NCBI GenBank assembly: GCA_947630255.1
Contig: CANRGU010000064.1
Coordinates: 1-7,066, forward strand
Direction: 5' to 3'
Origin: an uncultured Clostridia bacterium
GTDB lineage: Bacteria; Bacillota; Clostridia; TANB77; CAG-508
Length of the DNA stretch: 7,066 bases
Shown: positions 1-6,465 of the stretch, piece after piece
Position numbering within the stretch: position 1 is the first letter of the stretch
Layout: every line of letters begins with the position of its first letter
Made by a program: the position numbers and the translations under genes
Notes under the pieces: model-generated
What the model saw: only the letters and a program-made list of their open reading frames with translations
Databases searched by the model: none
What the model was told of the DNA's origin: nothing

Positions 1-1
1 A

Positions 2-1042
2 GAAAGCAATCTAAATGAAATATGCGATATAGTCATATCAGTAATAGCAGATGAAAATGTAAAAATCCAAAGAATATGTAAAAGAGATAATATAGATGAA
101 AATCTTGCAAAAGCAAGAATAAGTGCTCAACCTAATAATGATTTTTACATAAAAAATTCTGAGCTTGTAATTGTAAATAATGATGATTCTAACATAGAAA
201 AAAATATAAGTAGCATAAAAGAAATAATAGAAAGCAAAATGATAAAAAATAAAGAAATTGTAGTTATTCAAGACAAAGATGTAAGAATTCTGCAATTTAA
301 GAGATTATTAGAATATAGCAATATCTTAACACATGCATTTACCTTAAAACCGCTTGACTTTGGAAGCAATGATACTTATAAAAAAATACAAGAAAAGGCA
401 GACAATAATTATAAATTAACATGTAAATTATTAAATTTAGACAGCACAAACATAGTAAGACCATATCAAACACATACAAATAATATAAAAGAAGTAGTTA
501 ATGAAACGGGAATTTTTAATGACGAGTTTATAGATATAGATGGCTTAGTTACCAAAGAACCAAATAGGATATTATCTTTATCATTTGCAGACTGCACACC
601 AATATACTTATTTGATAAAAACCAAAAAAATATTGGAAATATCCATTCAGGATGGCAAGGAACAACAAAAAAAATAGCAAAAAAGGCAGTAGAGTTCATG
701 AAAGAAAAATACAATTGCAATCCAAAAGATATTATATGCGTAATTGGACCAACAATACGAAAATGCCATTTTGAAGTACAGCAAGATGTAAGAGATATAT
801 TCTATAAAGAATTTAAATATATGCAAAATATAAATGATATAATTGTATATAACGAAAATACAAAAAGTTATTTTATAGACACAGTAGAAATCAATAAAAA
901 TTTACTAAAAGAAGAAGGAATACCAAAAGAAAACATTGTAGACAGTAAAATTTGTACTGTTTGCAATAGCAATATTATTCATTCATATAGAAAAGAAGGA
1001 GAAAAATCAGGAAGAAATACAGCACTAATATGTTTAAAATAG
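2..1042 (+). CDS. Dephospho-CoA kinase (C-terminal part) fused in frame to PgeF/YfiH-family protein; 5' end off the window
   Basis: One frame stays open from base 2 to the TAG at 1040-1042 (346 codons visible). The first ~79 residues resemble the C-terminus of CoaE, which phosphorylates dephospho-CoA in the last step of CoA synthesis. Visible are an ES..NEICDIVISV strand, RICKRDNIDENLAKARISAQ (the Arg/Gln-rich lid) and a terminal LVIVNND like the usual YVIDN. The kinase P-loop lies outside the window. A full-length PgeF/YfiH (DUF152) domain follows. Counting from the Met codon at 239, it has QTHTN (His79), SFADCTP (Cys119), IHSGWQGT (His136), IGPTIRKCHFEV and a terminal HSYRKEGEKSGRN. His79/Cys119/His136 match the family metal and catalytic triad, with the usual 17-residue Cys-His spacing. 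The family is described both as purine nucleoside phosphorylase/adenosine deaminase-like and as a peptidoglycan precursor editing factor (PgeF), so the exact role here is open. No stop and no convincing ribosome binding site precede Met239, which favours a fused product over a separate start. Confidence 0.85.
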   Translation, partial: ESNLNEICDIVISVIADENVKIQRICKRDNIDENLAKARISAQPNNDFYIKNSELVIVNNDDSNIEKNISSIKEIIESKMIKNKEIVVIQDKDVRILQFKRLLEYSNILTHAFTLKPLDFGSNDTYKKIQEKADNNYKLTCKLLNLDSTNIVRPYQTHTNNIKEVVNETGIFNDEFIDIDGLVTKEPNRILSLSFADCTPIYLFDKNQKNIGNIHSGWQGTTKKIAKKAVEFMKEKYNCNPKDIICVIGPTIRKCHFEVQQDVRDIFYKEFKYMQNINDIIVYNENTKSYFIDTVEINKNLLKEEGIPKENIVDSKICTVCNSNIIHSYRKEGEKSGRNTALICLK

Positions 1043-1061
1043 AATAAAAAAGGAGCAAAAT

Positions 1062-1595
1062 ATGTATAAGTCTTGGGAAGAATTAGAAGAAGTATGCATG
1101 AATTGTACTAAATGCAAGTTATGTAATAATAGAAACAATGTTGTAATAGGCACAGGAAATAAAAATGCAAGAATAATGTTTATAGGAGAAGGTCCTGGAG
1201 CGGATGAAGATATGCAAGGAATTCCATTTGTAGGAAAAGCCGGAAAACTTATGGACAAAGCATTTCAAGGAGTCGGAATAAACAGAGAAGAAGTATATAT
1301 TGCAAATATTGTAAAATGTAGACCACCCAATAACAGGAATCCAGAAAAAGATGAAGCAATTGCATGCAAAGAATATTTAGATTCGCAAATAAAATTAGTA
1401 AATCCTGAAATAATTGTACTACTTGGAAGTGTAGCATTAAAAAACATATTAGGAGAAGAATATGGAATAACAGCAAGTAGAGGAAAATGGTTTGAAAAAG
1501 ATGGAATAAAATATTTGCCAACATTTCACCCAGCCGCTTTATTAAGAGATGAAAGTAAAAAAATAGACTTTTGGAATGATTTAAAAAAATTGTAA
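1062..1595 (+). CDS. Family 4 uracil-DNA glycosylase (iron-sulfur type)
   Basis: This 177-residue cytoplasmic enzyme would remove uracil from DNA and so start base-excision repair of deaminated cytosine. Motifs seen: an N-terminal Cys cluster (Cys15 and Cys18 in MNCTKCKLC), GEGPGADED at residues 42-50, GIPFVGKAGKLMD at 53-65, VKCRPP with Cys86, AC.EYL with Cys102, LLGSVALK at 120-127, and HPAALLR at 156-162. Cys15, 18, 86 and 102 fit the four ligands of the 4Fe-4S cluster of family 4 UDGs, and GE.PG..ED and HPA are the two active-site motifs of the family. The length is typical and the protein looks intact. The start is supported by AAGGAG at about 1050-1055, six bases before ATG. It lies 19 bp after the PgeF stop and is probably cotranscribed with it. 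Its stop is only 12 bp from the stop of the convergent gene at 1608. Confidence 0.93.
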   Translation: MYKSWEELEEVCMNCTKCKLCNNRNNVVIGTGNKNARIMFIGEGPGADEDMQGIPFVGKAGKLMDKAFQGVGINREEVYIANIVKCRPPNNRNPEKDEAIACKEYLDSQIKLVNPEIIVLLGSVALKNILGEEYGITASRGKWFEKDGIKYLPTFHPAALLRDESKKIDFWNDLKKL

Positions 1596-1607
1596 TTTAT
1601 CTATATT

Positions 1608-2732
1608 TTACAAATTATTAATATTTTCAGTGGTTTGATTAAGTCCAAATAATTTTTTGATTTTTCTTATAAAAGTAGTAATAAAAGAAAAAGCATTTTT
1701 TGTATTATCAACAAGCATAAGACCAGTATTAACTTTTTCAAACAAATTAATTTCTCCATATTGTTCTATATATGATTTTTTCTCTTCTATAACATTCATC
1801 ATATCACAATAAAATTCATTATAAAAAGTATAACCATCTGAAAAACCTATTATATTTTTGTAATTATAAAGTTTAGCATTGAAATTTTTTATATCATCTA
1901 AGTTTCTGATATTATTAAACTCACTCTTAAAAAATTTAGTCATAATTAAATTTTGCGTCTTGAAAAATAGAGATTTAATATCTTCCTTAGTTTCATTTAT
2001 TAGTTTATTTAATAACTTAATAGAACTTGTTTTCTCTGTATATTGTAACTCATTTGAATAATAGTTTATATTATTTTGCAATGATAACAATTCATCAAAA
2101 TTTTTTTCAATCGAAGCATATGTTTTTTTATCAGACTTTACAATAAATGTATTTTTAAAAACGTCATTACTATTTAAAGTACTATGATATAAAGGATATG
2201 TACCTGTAAAATATGCTATTTGACTTAAAAGTGCACACTCCAAAGGATAATAATTAGGGCTAATAGTATTTATTGAAATTCCATAATAAGTTTCATTTAC
2301 GGAATTCATCATATTTGCCTCAGATGCCATAAGCTGAACAGAAGCTTCGTTTAAAGCAATACCAGCATTAGAAGAAAGGGAATACAACCCCATTTTAGAT
2401 ATATTGCCACTATTATCGTAAAGCTCTTGAATATAATGGATGCATTCATGCACAGCAAGAGTAGAAATTTCATCAAAATCTATGGATTCATTAAAATAAA
2501 TAGAGTTATCTTTGTAAAAATATTTTGCACCAGAAGAGTCCATAGGCATTTTGGCAATATACATATTAAGCCTTGAAATAGATTCAAACAACTCACTTTT
2601 ATTTAAGTTGTGCTCTGGAAAAGCAAGGCATAGTTTATTTGCTACATTAATTGCAATAGTATTCACTTTTAAAGTATCAAGTTTTTTTATAACTTGAATA
2701 CCTTCTTTTTTTAATTTAGAATGAATGCTCAA
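1608..2732 (-). CDS. Hypothetical protein with HExxH motif, putative cytoplasmic zinc metallopeptidase (TTG start)
   Basis: I do not recognise the family. The 374-residue product has a VHECIHYIQE segment with His95, Glu96 and His99, a perfect HExxH zinc-binding motif. A NEASVQLMASE segment follows with Glu129, thirty residues on, where a gluzincin-type third zinc ligand would sit. The stretch before the motif (KYFYKDNSIYFNES) looks like the strand that often precedes the HExxH helix. Residues 205-325 are mostly predicted helix with a charged, coiled-coil-like character, and the tail (about 335-364) is amphipathic and ends in a basic patch. No signal peptide or membrane segment is visible, so a cytoplasmic protein is likely. 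The start is TTG at 2732, chosen because AAAGGAG lies nine bases upstream; no in-frame ATG has comparable support. Peptidase activity is inferred from the motif only; the substrate is unknown. Confidence 0.75.
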   Translation of the reverse strand: MSIHSKLKKEGIQVIKKLDTLKVNTIAINVANKLCLAFPEHNLNKSELFESISRLNMYIAKMPMDSSGAKYFYKDNSIYFNESIDFDEISTLAVHECIHYIQELYDNSGNISKMGLYSLSSNAGIALNEASVQLMASEANMMNSVNETYYGISINTISPNYYPLECALLSQIAYFTGTYPLYHSTLNSNDVFKNTFIVKSDKKTYASIEKNFDELLSLQNNINYYSNELQYTEKTSSIKLLNKLINETKEDIKSLFFKTQNLIMTKFFKSEFNNIRNLDDIKNFNAKLYNYKNIIGFSDGYTFYNEFYCDMMNVIEEKKSYIEQYGEINLFEKVNTGLMLVDNTKNAFSFITTFIRKIKKLFGLNQTTENINNL

Positions 2733-2741
2733 TCAACTTAA

Positions 2742-2748
2742 CTCCTTT
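2742..2748 (-). promoter_or_regulatory. Ribosome binding site that sets the TTG start
   Basis: On the minus strand AAAGGAG is followed by nine bases and then TTG at 2732-2730. This strong Shine-Dalgarno sequence supports the non-ATG start of the HExxH protein gene, because the next in-frame Met codon is more than 50 codons downstream. Confidence 0.7.
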
Positions 2749-2766
2749 ACTCTTTGGTATATAAAC

Positions 2767-2772
2767 ATTATA
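2767..2772 (-). promoter_or_regulatory. Possible -10 element of the HExxH protein gene
   Basis: A perfect TATAAT reads on the minus strand about 35 bases upstream of the TTG start. No good -35 hexamer sits 16-18 bases further upstream, and the whole region is AT-rich, so the match could be chance. It is offered because a terminator separates this gene from its upstream neighbour, so it needs its own promoter. Confidence 0.3.
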
Positions 2773-2833
2773 TAATATAAAACCATAAAAAATATTTCAT
2801 ATATATTAAACTTATATTACATTTTTATTACAA

Positions 2834-2858
2834 AAGGACTTTCGTTTTGAAAGTCCTT
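2834..2858 (-). terminator. Rho-independent terminator after the YgjP-like gene
   Basis: The arms AAGGACTTTC and GAAAGTCCTT form a perfect 10-bp stem around a five-base loop. On the minus strand the hairpin ends in CCTTTTG followed by an A/T-rich stretch, a short and imperfect U tract. It lies about 25 bases past the stop of the gene at 2884-3411 and well before the TTG start of the next gene. It probably ends transcription of the former and separates the two minus-strand genes. Confidence 0.75.
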
Positions 2859-2883
2859 AAACTATTTTATATAATATGAACCA

Positions 2884-3411
2884 TTATGAAACTTTTAGCT
2901 TCTTAAATTTATTTTCATTTTTTCTATATATTTCATATTCATTCATAGCATTGTTTAATAATTGATTATATGCTACAGAATTAGGTTTATATTTAATTTT
3001 ACAAAAGGACTGTATAATAGTAGTATTAATAATTTCTCTATTAAACTTAACTATATCAGGATTTATTATAATTTTATTTTTTGTGCATTTATAAAATTCA
3101 TTGTTTAATCTTTTGATAGAATAATCCTTTGGAGCAAATTTTAAAATGTGTCTTGCAATTTCCATTGCATATTCTACCTCTGTTTCAGCAATTGTATTGT
3201 ATAATTTTTGAATAGCTACATTAATAACATCTATGTTATCAATATTTTTATAAAATTTTGGCAAGAATAAGTCAATTTCATTTTCCTTTTTATTTAATTC
3301 AATTGAAGATATATTTGTATATTTAACATTTAGTTTTAAGCTGTTTCCTAAAACGCTTACTGTTAGATATGTTTGATTATTAACGACTTTTTTAAAATTT
3401 AAAACTTTCAT
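2884..3411 (-). CDS. Degenerate YgjP-like (DUF45/M48-related) protein lacking the zinc-binding motif
   Basis: The 175-residue product has the layout of YgjP/DUF45 proteins. An N-terminal beta-rich part leads into DLFLPKFYKN (residues 47-56, like the family 'v..P'), then a helix (about 60-90). From about residue 96 it reads SIKRLNNEFYKCTKNK, like the family pattern 'i+..+.+WGSCs.k', then IIINPDIVKFNREIINT, like 'itlNp.Lv..p...i.y'. In family members a VIHELCHL....NHS..FW segment follows, carrying the zinc ligands and catalytic Glu. Here the equivalent stretch reads IIQSFCKIKYKPNSVAYNQL, without gaps, so HELCH has become QSFCK and NHS has become PNS. The WGSC Trp and Gly are also changed (FYKC). 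The frame is intact, with an ATG start and a GGGGG-type ribosome binding site five bases upstream. The fold assignment comes from pattern matching by eye. If right, the protein is a non-enzymatic relative, possibly a binding protein. Confidence 0.6.
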   Translation of the reverse strand: MKVLNFKKVVNNQTYLTVSVLGNSLKLNVKYTNISSIELNKKENEIDLFLPKFYKNIDNIDVINVAIQKLYNTIAETEVEYAMEIARHILKFAPKDYSIKRLNNEFYKCTKNKIIINPDIVKFNREIINTTIIQSFCKIKYKPNSVAYNQLLNNAMNEYEIYRKNENKFKKLKVS

Positions 3412-3421
3412 ATTTGCCCCC

Positions 3422-3467
3422 TACTAAAAGAAAAATCTGTTCTACAAATACATGTTTGCTTTTAGTA
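3422..3467 (-). promoter_or_regulatory. 5' UTR inverted repeat next to the ribosome binding site of the YgjP-like gene
   Basis: The arms TACTAAAAG and CTTTTAGTA are perfect 9-bp complements (3459-3467 and 3422-3430). On the minus-strand transcript the first arm begins right at the predicted 5' end and the second arm runs into the ribosome binding site TAGGGGG (3423-3417). Inside the loop CAAA and TTTG could form a short second stem. The hairpin could stabilise the mRNA end or restrict ribosome access. The arms are AT-rich, so the fold is weak and its function is inferred. Confidence 0.45.
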
Positions 3468-3472
3468 AAAAT

Positions 3473-3501
3473 ATTTTACATTTAATATTAAAAAAAGTCA
3501 A
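3473..3501 (-). promoter_or_regulatory. Sigma-A type promoter of the YgjP-like gene
   Basis: The minus strand carries TTGACT (3501-3496), a 17-base spacer and TAAAAT (3478-3473). The predicted transcript starts near 3466, giving a leader of about 55 bases before the ATG at 3411. Spacing and both hexamers are close to the housekeeping consensus. Confidence 0.7.
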
Positions 3502-3519
3502 TAGGTTTTTGTATAAATA

Positions 3520-3548
3520 TTGAAAAAATTTTTTAATACTGATAAAAT
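3520..3548 (+). promoter_or_regulatory. Sigma-A type promoter of purD
   Basis: TTGAAA (3520-3525), a 17-base spacer and TAAAAT (3543-3548) match the housekeeping consensus well. The predicted transcript starts near 3555, giving a leader of only about 25 bases that holds GGAGG at 3568-3572, eight bases before ATG. That leaves no room for a purine riboswitch. The promoter is back to back with the leftward one; the two -35 boxes are 18 bases apart. Confidence 0.72.
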
Positions 3549-3580
3549 GAACTAAAATAAAAAAAACGGAGGAAAATAAA

Positions 3581-4882
3581 ATGGAAAAATGTTTATTGCT
3601 AGGGAATGGCGGAAGAGAAGCCGTTCTTGCAGAGTACATAAGCAAAGGATATGAACTTTATACAGTATGCCCTTATGAAAATCCTACTATAATAGAACAT
3701 GTAAAAAAATCAAACGGAAAATATATAGTAGATGATCCTTTTAATAAAGAAGTCGTAAAAAACTTTATAAAAGAAAATAAAATTGATACATGTGTAATTA
3801 GTAGTGATAATTTATTACAAGATGGATTAATAGATGTTGCAAAAGAATTAGGATTAAAAACATTTGGACCAACTTCAAAAGGGGCAAAAATAGAGTGGAG
3901 TAAATCATATAGCCTAAGGATAGTTGAAAAACTCGCACCTGAAATGATAATTAAAAATTACAACATAACAAGTACAGATGAACTTAAAAAAATTATAGAT
4001 ACATATAATGATGACAGTTTTGTTGTAAAGCCTGAAGGGTTAACTGGAGGGAAAGGTGTAAAAGTAGGAGGAATCCATTTTAAAGGCAAAGAAGAAGGAT
4101 TTGAATATGCAAAAAGCTGTTTAGAAGGAAGCGGAAATGTAATAATACAAGACAAAATCGAAGGAAGAGAATTTACAGTTATGGCATTAACAGATGGAGA
4201 AAATATAGTAGTTACTCCAACGACGTTTGACTATCCATACAGATTTGATGAAGACAAAGGACCTGGAACAGGTGGAATGGGATGTTTAAGCTTTGAAAAT
4301 GGAATGTTACCATTTTTAGATAAATCAGATATAGATGAATGCGCACAGCTTATAAAAAATACTTTAAAATATATAAATAAAGACTCAATAGAATTTAATG
4401 GAGTAATATATGGTGGATTTTTTAAAACAAACAATGGAATAAAATTTATAGAGTTTAACAGTAGATTTGGAGATCCAGAGGCATTAAATGTATTGAATTC
4501 ACTAGAAACGCCATTTACAGATGTAATGAAAAATATATTTAATAAAACATTAAATGAGAACAATTGCAAATTCAAAAAGAATTATACATTTACTGTTTAT
4601 GTAGTAACAAAAGAATACGCAGTAGAAAATAGAAAAGAACCATTAGTATTTACATTAAACAAAGAAAACATAGAAAATCAAGGAGTAAAGATATATTTTG
4701 CAAATACAAAAAATATAGAAGGAAATACTTATTCATCTATAAGTAACTCAAGATTATTTGGACTTACAGCTTCAGGTAGCACCTTAGAAGAGGCAAGAGA
4801 AAAGGTATATAGCTCAATAAATGGAAATATTGATGAAAAGTTAGATTATAGAAAAGATATTGGAAATATATATGAGCACTAA
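3581..4882 (+). CDS. purD: Phosphoribosylamine--glycine ligase (GAR synthetase), divergent
   Basis: The enzyme joins glycine to phosphoribosylamine using ATP, the second step of de novo purine synthesis, in the cytoplasm. The 433 residues are a normal length for PurD. Domains in order: an N-terminal nucleotide-binding-like domain opening with LLLGNGGREAVLAEYI (residues 5-20); TFGPTSKGAKIEWSKS (94-109); an ATP-grasp domain with VVKPEGLTGGKGV (148-160), DKIEGREFTVMALTDG (191-206), GPGTGGMG (227-234) and EFNSRFGDPEALN (291-303); and a C-terminal domain ending in YRKDIG (423-428). Two normally strict positions differ: GGREHA is GGREAV, and the PurD signature RFGDPE.Q ends in Leu (RFGDPEAL). ATP-grasp residues look intact, so activity is likely, but a divergent paralogue is possible. 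The gene stands alone, with its own promoter and terminator and no other pur gene nearby. Confidence 0.88.
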   Translation: MEKCLLLGNGGREAVLAEYISKGYELYTVCPYENPTIIEHVKKSNGKYIVDDPFNKEVVKNFIKENKIDTCVISSDNLLQDGLIDVAKELGLKTFGPTSKGAKIEWSKSYSLRIVEKLAPEMIIKNYNITSTDELKKIIDTYNDDSFVVKPEGLTGGKGVKVGGIHFKGKEEGFEYAKSCLEGSGNVIIQDKIEGREFTVMALTDGENIVVTPTTFDYPYRFDEDKGPGTGGMGCLSFENGMLPFLDKSDIDECAQLIKNTLKYINKDSIEFNGVIYGGFFKTNNGIKFIEFNSRFGDPEALNVLNSLETPFTDVMKNIFNKTLNENNCKFKKNYTFTVYVVTKEYAVENRKEPLVFTLNKENIENQGVKIYFANTKNIEGNTYSSISNSRLFGLTASGSTLEEAREKVYSSINGNIDEKLDYRKDIGNIYEH

Positions 4883-4913
4883 AAAAGATTTTGGGGTAAT
4901 CCCAAAATCTTTT
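4883..4913. terminator. Bidirectional Rho-independent terminator between purD and the 508-residue gene
   Basis: The arms AAAAGATTTTGGG (4883-4895) and CCCAAAATCTTTT (4901-4913) form a perfect 13-bp stem with a five-base loop. The plus strand continues TTTTATTTAATTT and the minus strand ends in a run of six T, so it can work in both directions. It starts immediately after the purD stop and ends two bases before the stop of the converging gene. Confidence 0.9.
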
Positions 4914-4915
4914 AT

Positions 4916-6442
4916 TTAATTTAAATTAGTGTTTGTTCTTTCTATTGTATTTTCTCCTATATCCTGAGACTTTTCTTCTTCAATATAGTTATTAACTGCA
5001 GAATCAACAACATTTACATACGACAAATGTTTATCATAATTAAATTGTTCATCGTAACATTCTAAGGTTCTAAAAAATAGTGGCGATAATGCAACAATTG
5101 TGTCATAATCAAATTCAGGTTCATTAATTTCAGGTTTATTAATTTCAGGTTCCTCAATTTCAGGCTCATTAATTTTTGGCTCATCAATTTCTGCTTTGTC
5201 AATTTCAGACTCATTAATTTCAGTTTCGTCAATTTTAACCTCATTCTGTTTATCTTCGTGAGAAACAGCTAAAGGTATTTCTATACCAGAATTAATTATG
5301 TCTTCAATAGGTGTAGGCTCCTCTTGCGTCATATCATGTACAATTCTTGCGTGTTCAGATTTTTTATATATAGTTTCAATATTTTTATTAAAATAATCAT
5401 TCGATATAGCACTAGTTGGTGGAAGTAGCAAGTTAAAATAACTAATTATTGCATATCTTTTCGTTTCATTAATATTTTTATACTCATAACAAGATAGAGT
5501 ATCTTTTGCCATATCTATTTCAGGTTTTGGAAGTTTTTTTAAATAAATTGGTGAATAATTCAAATATGTAGCATTTAATATTAACTCTTTATATTTATCG
5601 TTAAATTTTATATTACTATTCTTATAAACCCACTTAAACATTTCATCTATATTATTTGGAGAGCTAGAAATTGAAACAAGTTCAGAATACGCACTTGCTT
5701 GAATAGATAAATCTGAAAAAGTTTTATTATTATATTCTTCTAGCAATTCACCAGCATCATTAATTTTTGGCTCTTCTCTTGCAATAGACTGTAGAAACTC
5801 ATCAGAAGTATAGCGTTTAATTTCTGTTTGATGTTTAATGAAATCATCAATAGTATATTTATCATTAATAGAATATTTTTTCTCCCAACGATTTAGATAA
5901 TCTTTTAGCTCATCTATTGTACCAGTTTTTTTGGTTATATCTACAAGCTCATTAAATGCTTCTTCTTGCTTAAAAGAATTTTCTTTTATATTTTTTTCGC
6001 TTGTATTATATTTTATTCTTTTTTGATACATATCTAAAAAACCAGATATAGGATATTTATCTTCCCATTGTTTAATTTTCTTTTTAAGTAAATCATAGTC
6101 GTCAGTATCTCTTATTAATCGATAAAGTTCTTTCATAGCCTTTGACTGCTTTTCTATTTTTTTTACTTCATTTAATTTTAGCTGACTTAAAATGTATTGA
6201 GTAACAGTAGAGTAATACTGATTAAGTAAAAATTCAATTCTTTTTTTAAAGTCAGATTTAGAAGAAGTACTAGGTCGATCTAAAAGCTTTTTATATTTAT
6301 TTTTCCATTCAGCAATTCTTGCATCTAATAGTTCTATGTCTTGTAATTGCATAGCTTCAGCAATTATCTCACAAAGCTCATTGTAAGCATCATCTTCTAA
6401 TTTTTTTAAATCCTTTTCGCTAATATCATTAGAATCACTCAT
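4916..6442 (-). CDS. Hypothetical repeat protein: four helical W..KY repeats, acidic pentapeptide tract, C-terminal domain
   Basis: I do not recognise this 508-residue protein. It has no signal peptide or membrane segment and is probably cytoplasmic. A repeating pattern A-aromatic/Met-x-E-L, about 24-27 residues, then W..KY occurs at A19-W46-KY50, A102-W126-KY130 and A162-W186-KY190, with a fourth weaker copy at A251-W271. Examples are EAFNELVDI...RWEKKY and KAMKELYRLI...QWEDKY. Between copies lie charged, probably helical segments, so an array of helical hairpins in the manner of protein-binding repeats is likely. Residues about 401-445 are nine acidic pentapeptides of the type EPEIN, probably extended or disordered. 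The last ~60 residues look helical again. ATG has GGAGG six bases upstream. The gene begins 23 bp after the frameshifted Ig-like gene on the same strand and is probably cotranscribed with it. A scaffold or partner-binding role is only a guess. Confidence 0.82.
   Translation of the reverse strand: MSDSNDISEKDLKKLEDDAYNELCEIIAEAMQLQDIELLDARIAEWKNKYKKLLDRPSTSSKSDFKKRIEFLLNQYYSTVTQYILSQLKLNEVKKIEKQSKAMKELYRLIRDTDDYDLLKKKIKQWEDKYPISGFLDMYQKRIKYNTSEKNIKENSFKQEEAFNELVDITKKTGTIDELKDYLNRWEKKYSINDKYTIDDFIKHQTEIKRYTSDEFLQSIAREEPKINDAGELLEEYNNKTFSDLSIQASAYSELVSISSSPNNIDEMFKWVYKNSNIKFNDKYKELILNATYLNYSPIYLKKLPKPEIDMAKDTLSCYEYKNINETKRYAIISYFNLLLPPTSAISNDYFNKNIETIYKKSEHARIVHDMTQEEPTPIEDIINSGIEIPLAVSHEDKQNEVKIDETEINESEIDKAEIDEPKINEPEIEEPEINKPEINEPEFDYDTIVALSPLFFRTLECYDEQFNYDKHLSYVNVVDSAVNNYIEEEKSQDIGENTIERTNTNLN
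5113..5247 (-). repeat. 15-bp tandem repeat (nine units) encoding EPEIN-type pentapeptides
   Basis: Nine consecutive imperfect units of the type TTTCAGGCTCATTAA (plus strand) run through this segment. Because 15 is a multiple of three, copy-number change would keep the frame of the 508-residue gene. Read on the minus strand, the units give ETEIN, ESEID, KAEID, EPKIN, EPEIE, EPEIN, KPEIN and EPEFD. The units towards the 3' end of the gene are the most alike, and those towards its 5' end have drifted. Confidence 0.9.
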
Positions 6443-6465
6443 AAATTTCCTCCAAAAATATATAT

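Noticed and set aside
239..1042. PgeF as a separate gene starting at the ATG at 239
   Set aside because: The upstream frame is open, reads as CoaE, and no Shine-Dalgarno sequence precedes this ATG, so it is treated as an internal Met of a fusion.
1588..1616. Hairpin TTGTAA...TTACAA between the convergent genes as a terminator
   Set aside because: Only six A/T-rich pairs around a 12-base loop and no T tract following the stem; too weak to call.
3549..3580. Purine riboswitch or PurR-type operator upstream of purD
   Set aside because: The predicted leader is only about 25 bases and holds just the ribosome binding site; no aptamer-like pairing or operator pair was seen.
4231..4575. Open frame of 114 codons antisense to purD
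   Set aside because: It lies wholly opposite a conserved enzyme gene and shows no recognisable protein pattern or ribosome binding site.
5062..5244. Open frame rich in Leu, Lys and Met on the minus strand
   Set aside because: It is an out-of-frame reading of the 15-bp repeat array, which keeps all frames open by its periodicity.
5113..5247. Tandem repeat as a CRISPR array
   Set aside because: Units are contiguous with no spacers and lie in frame within a coding region.
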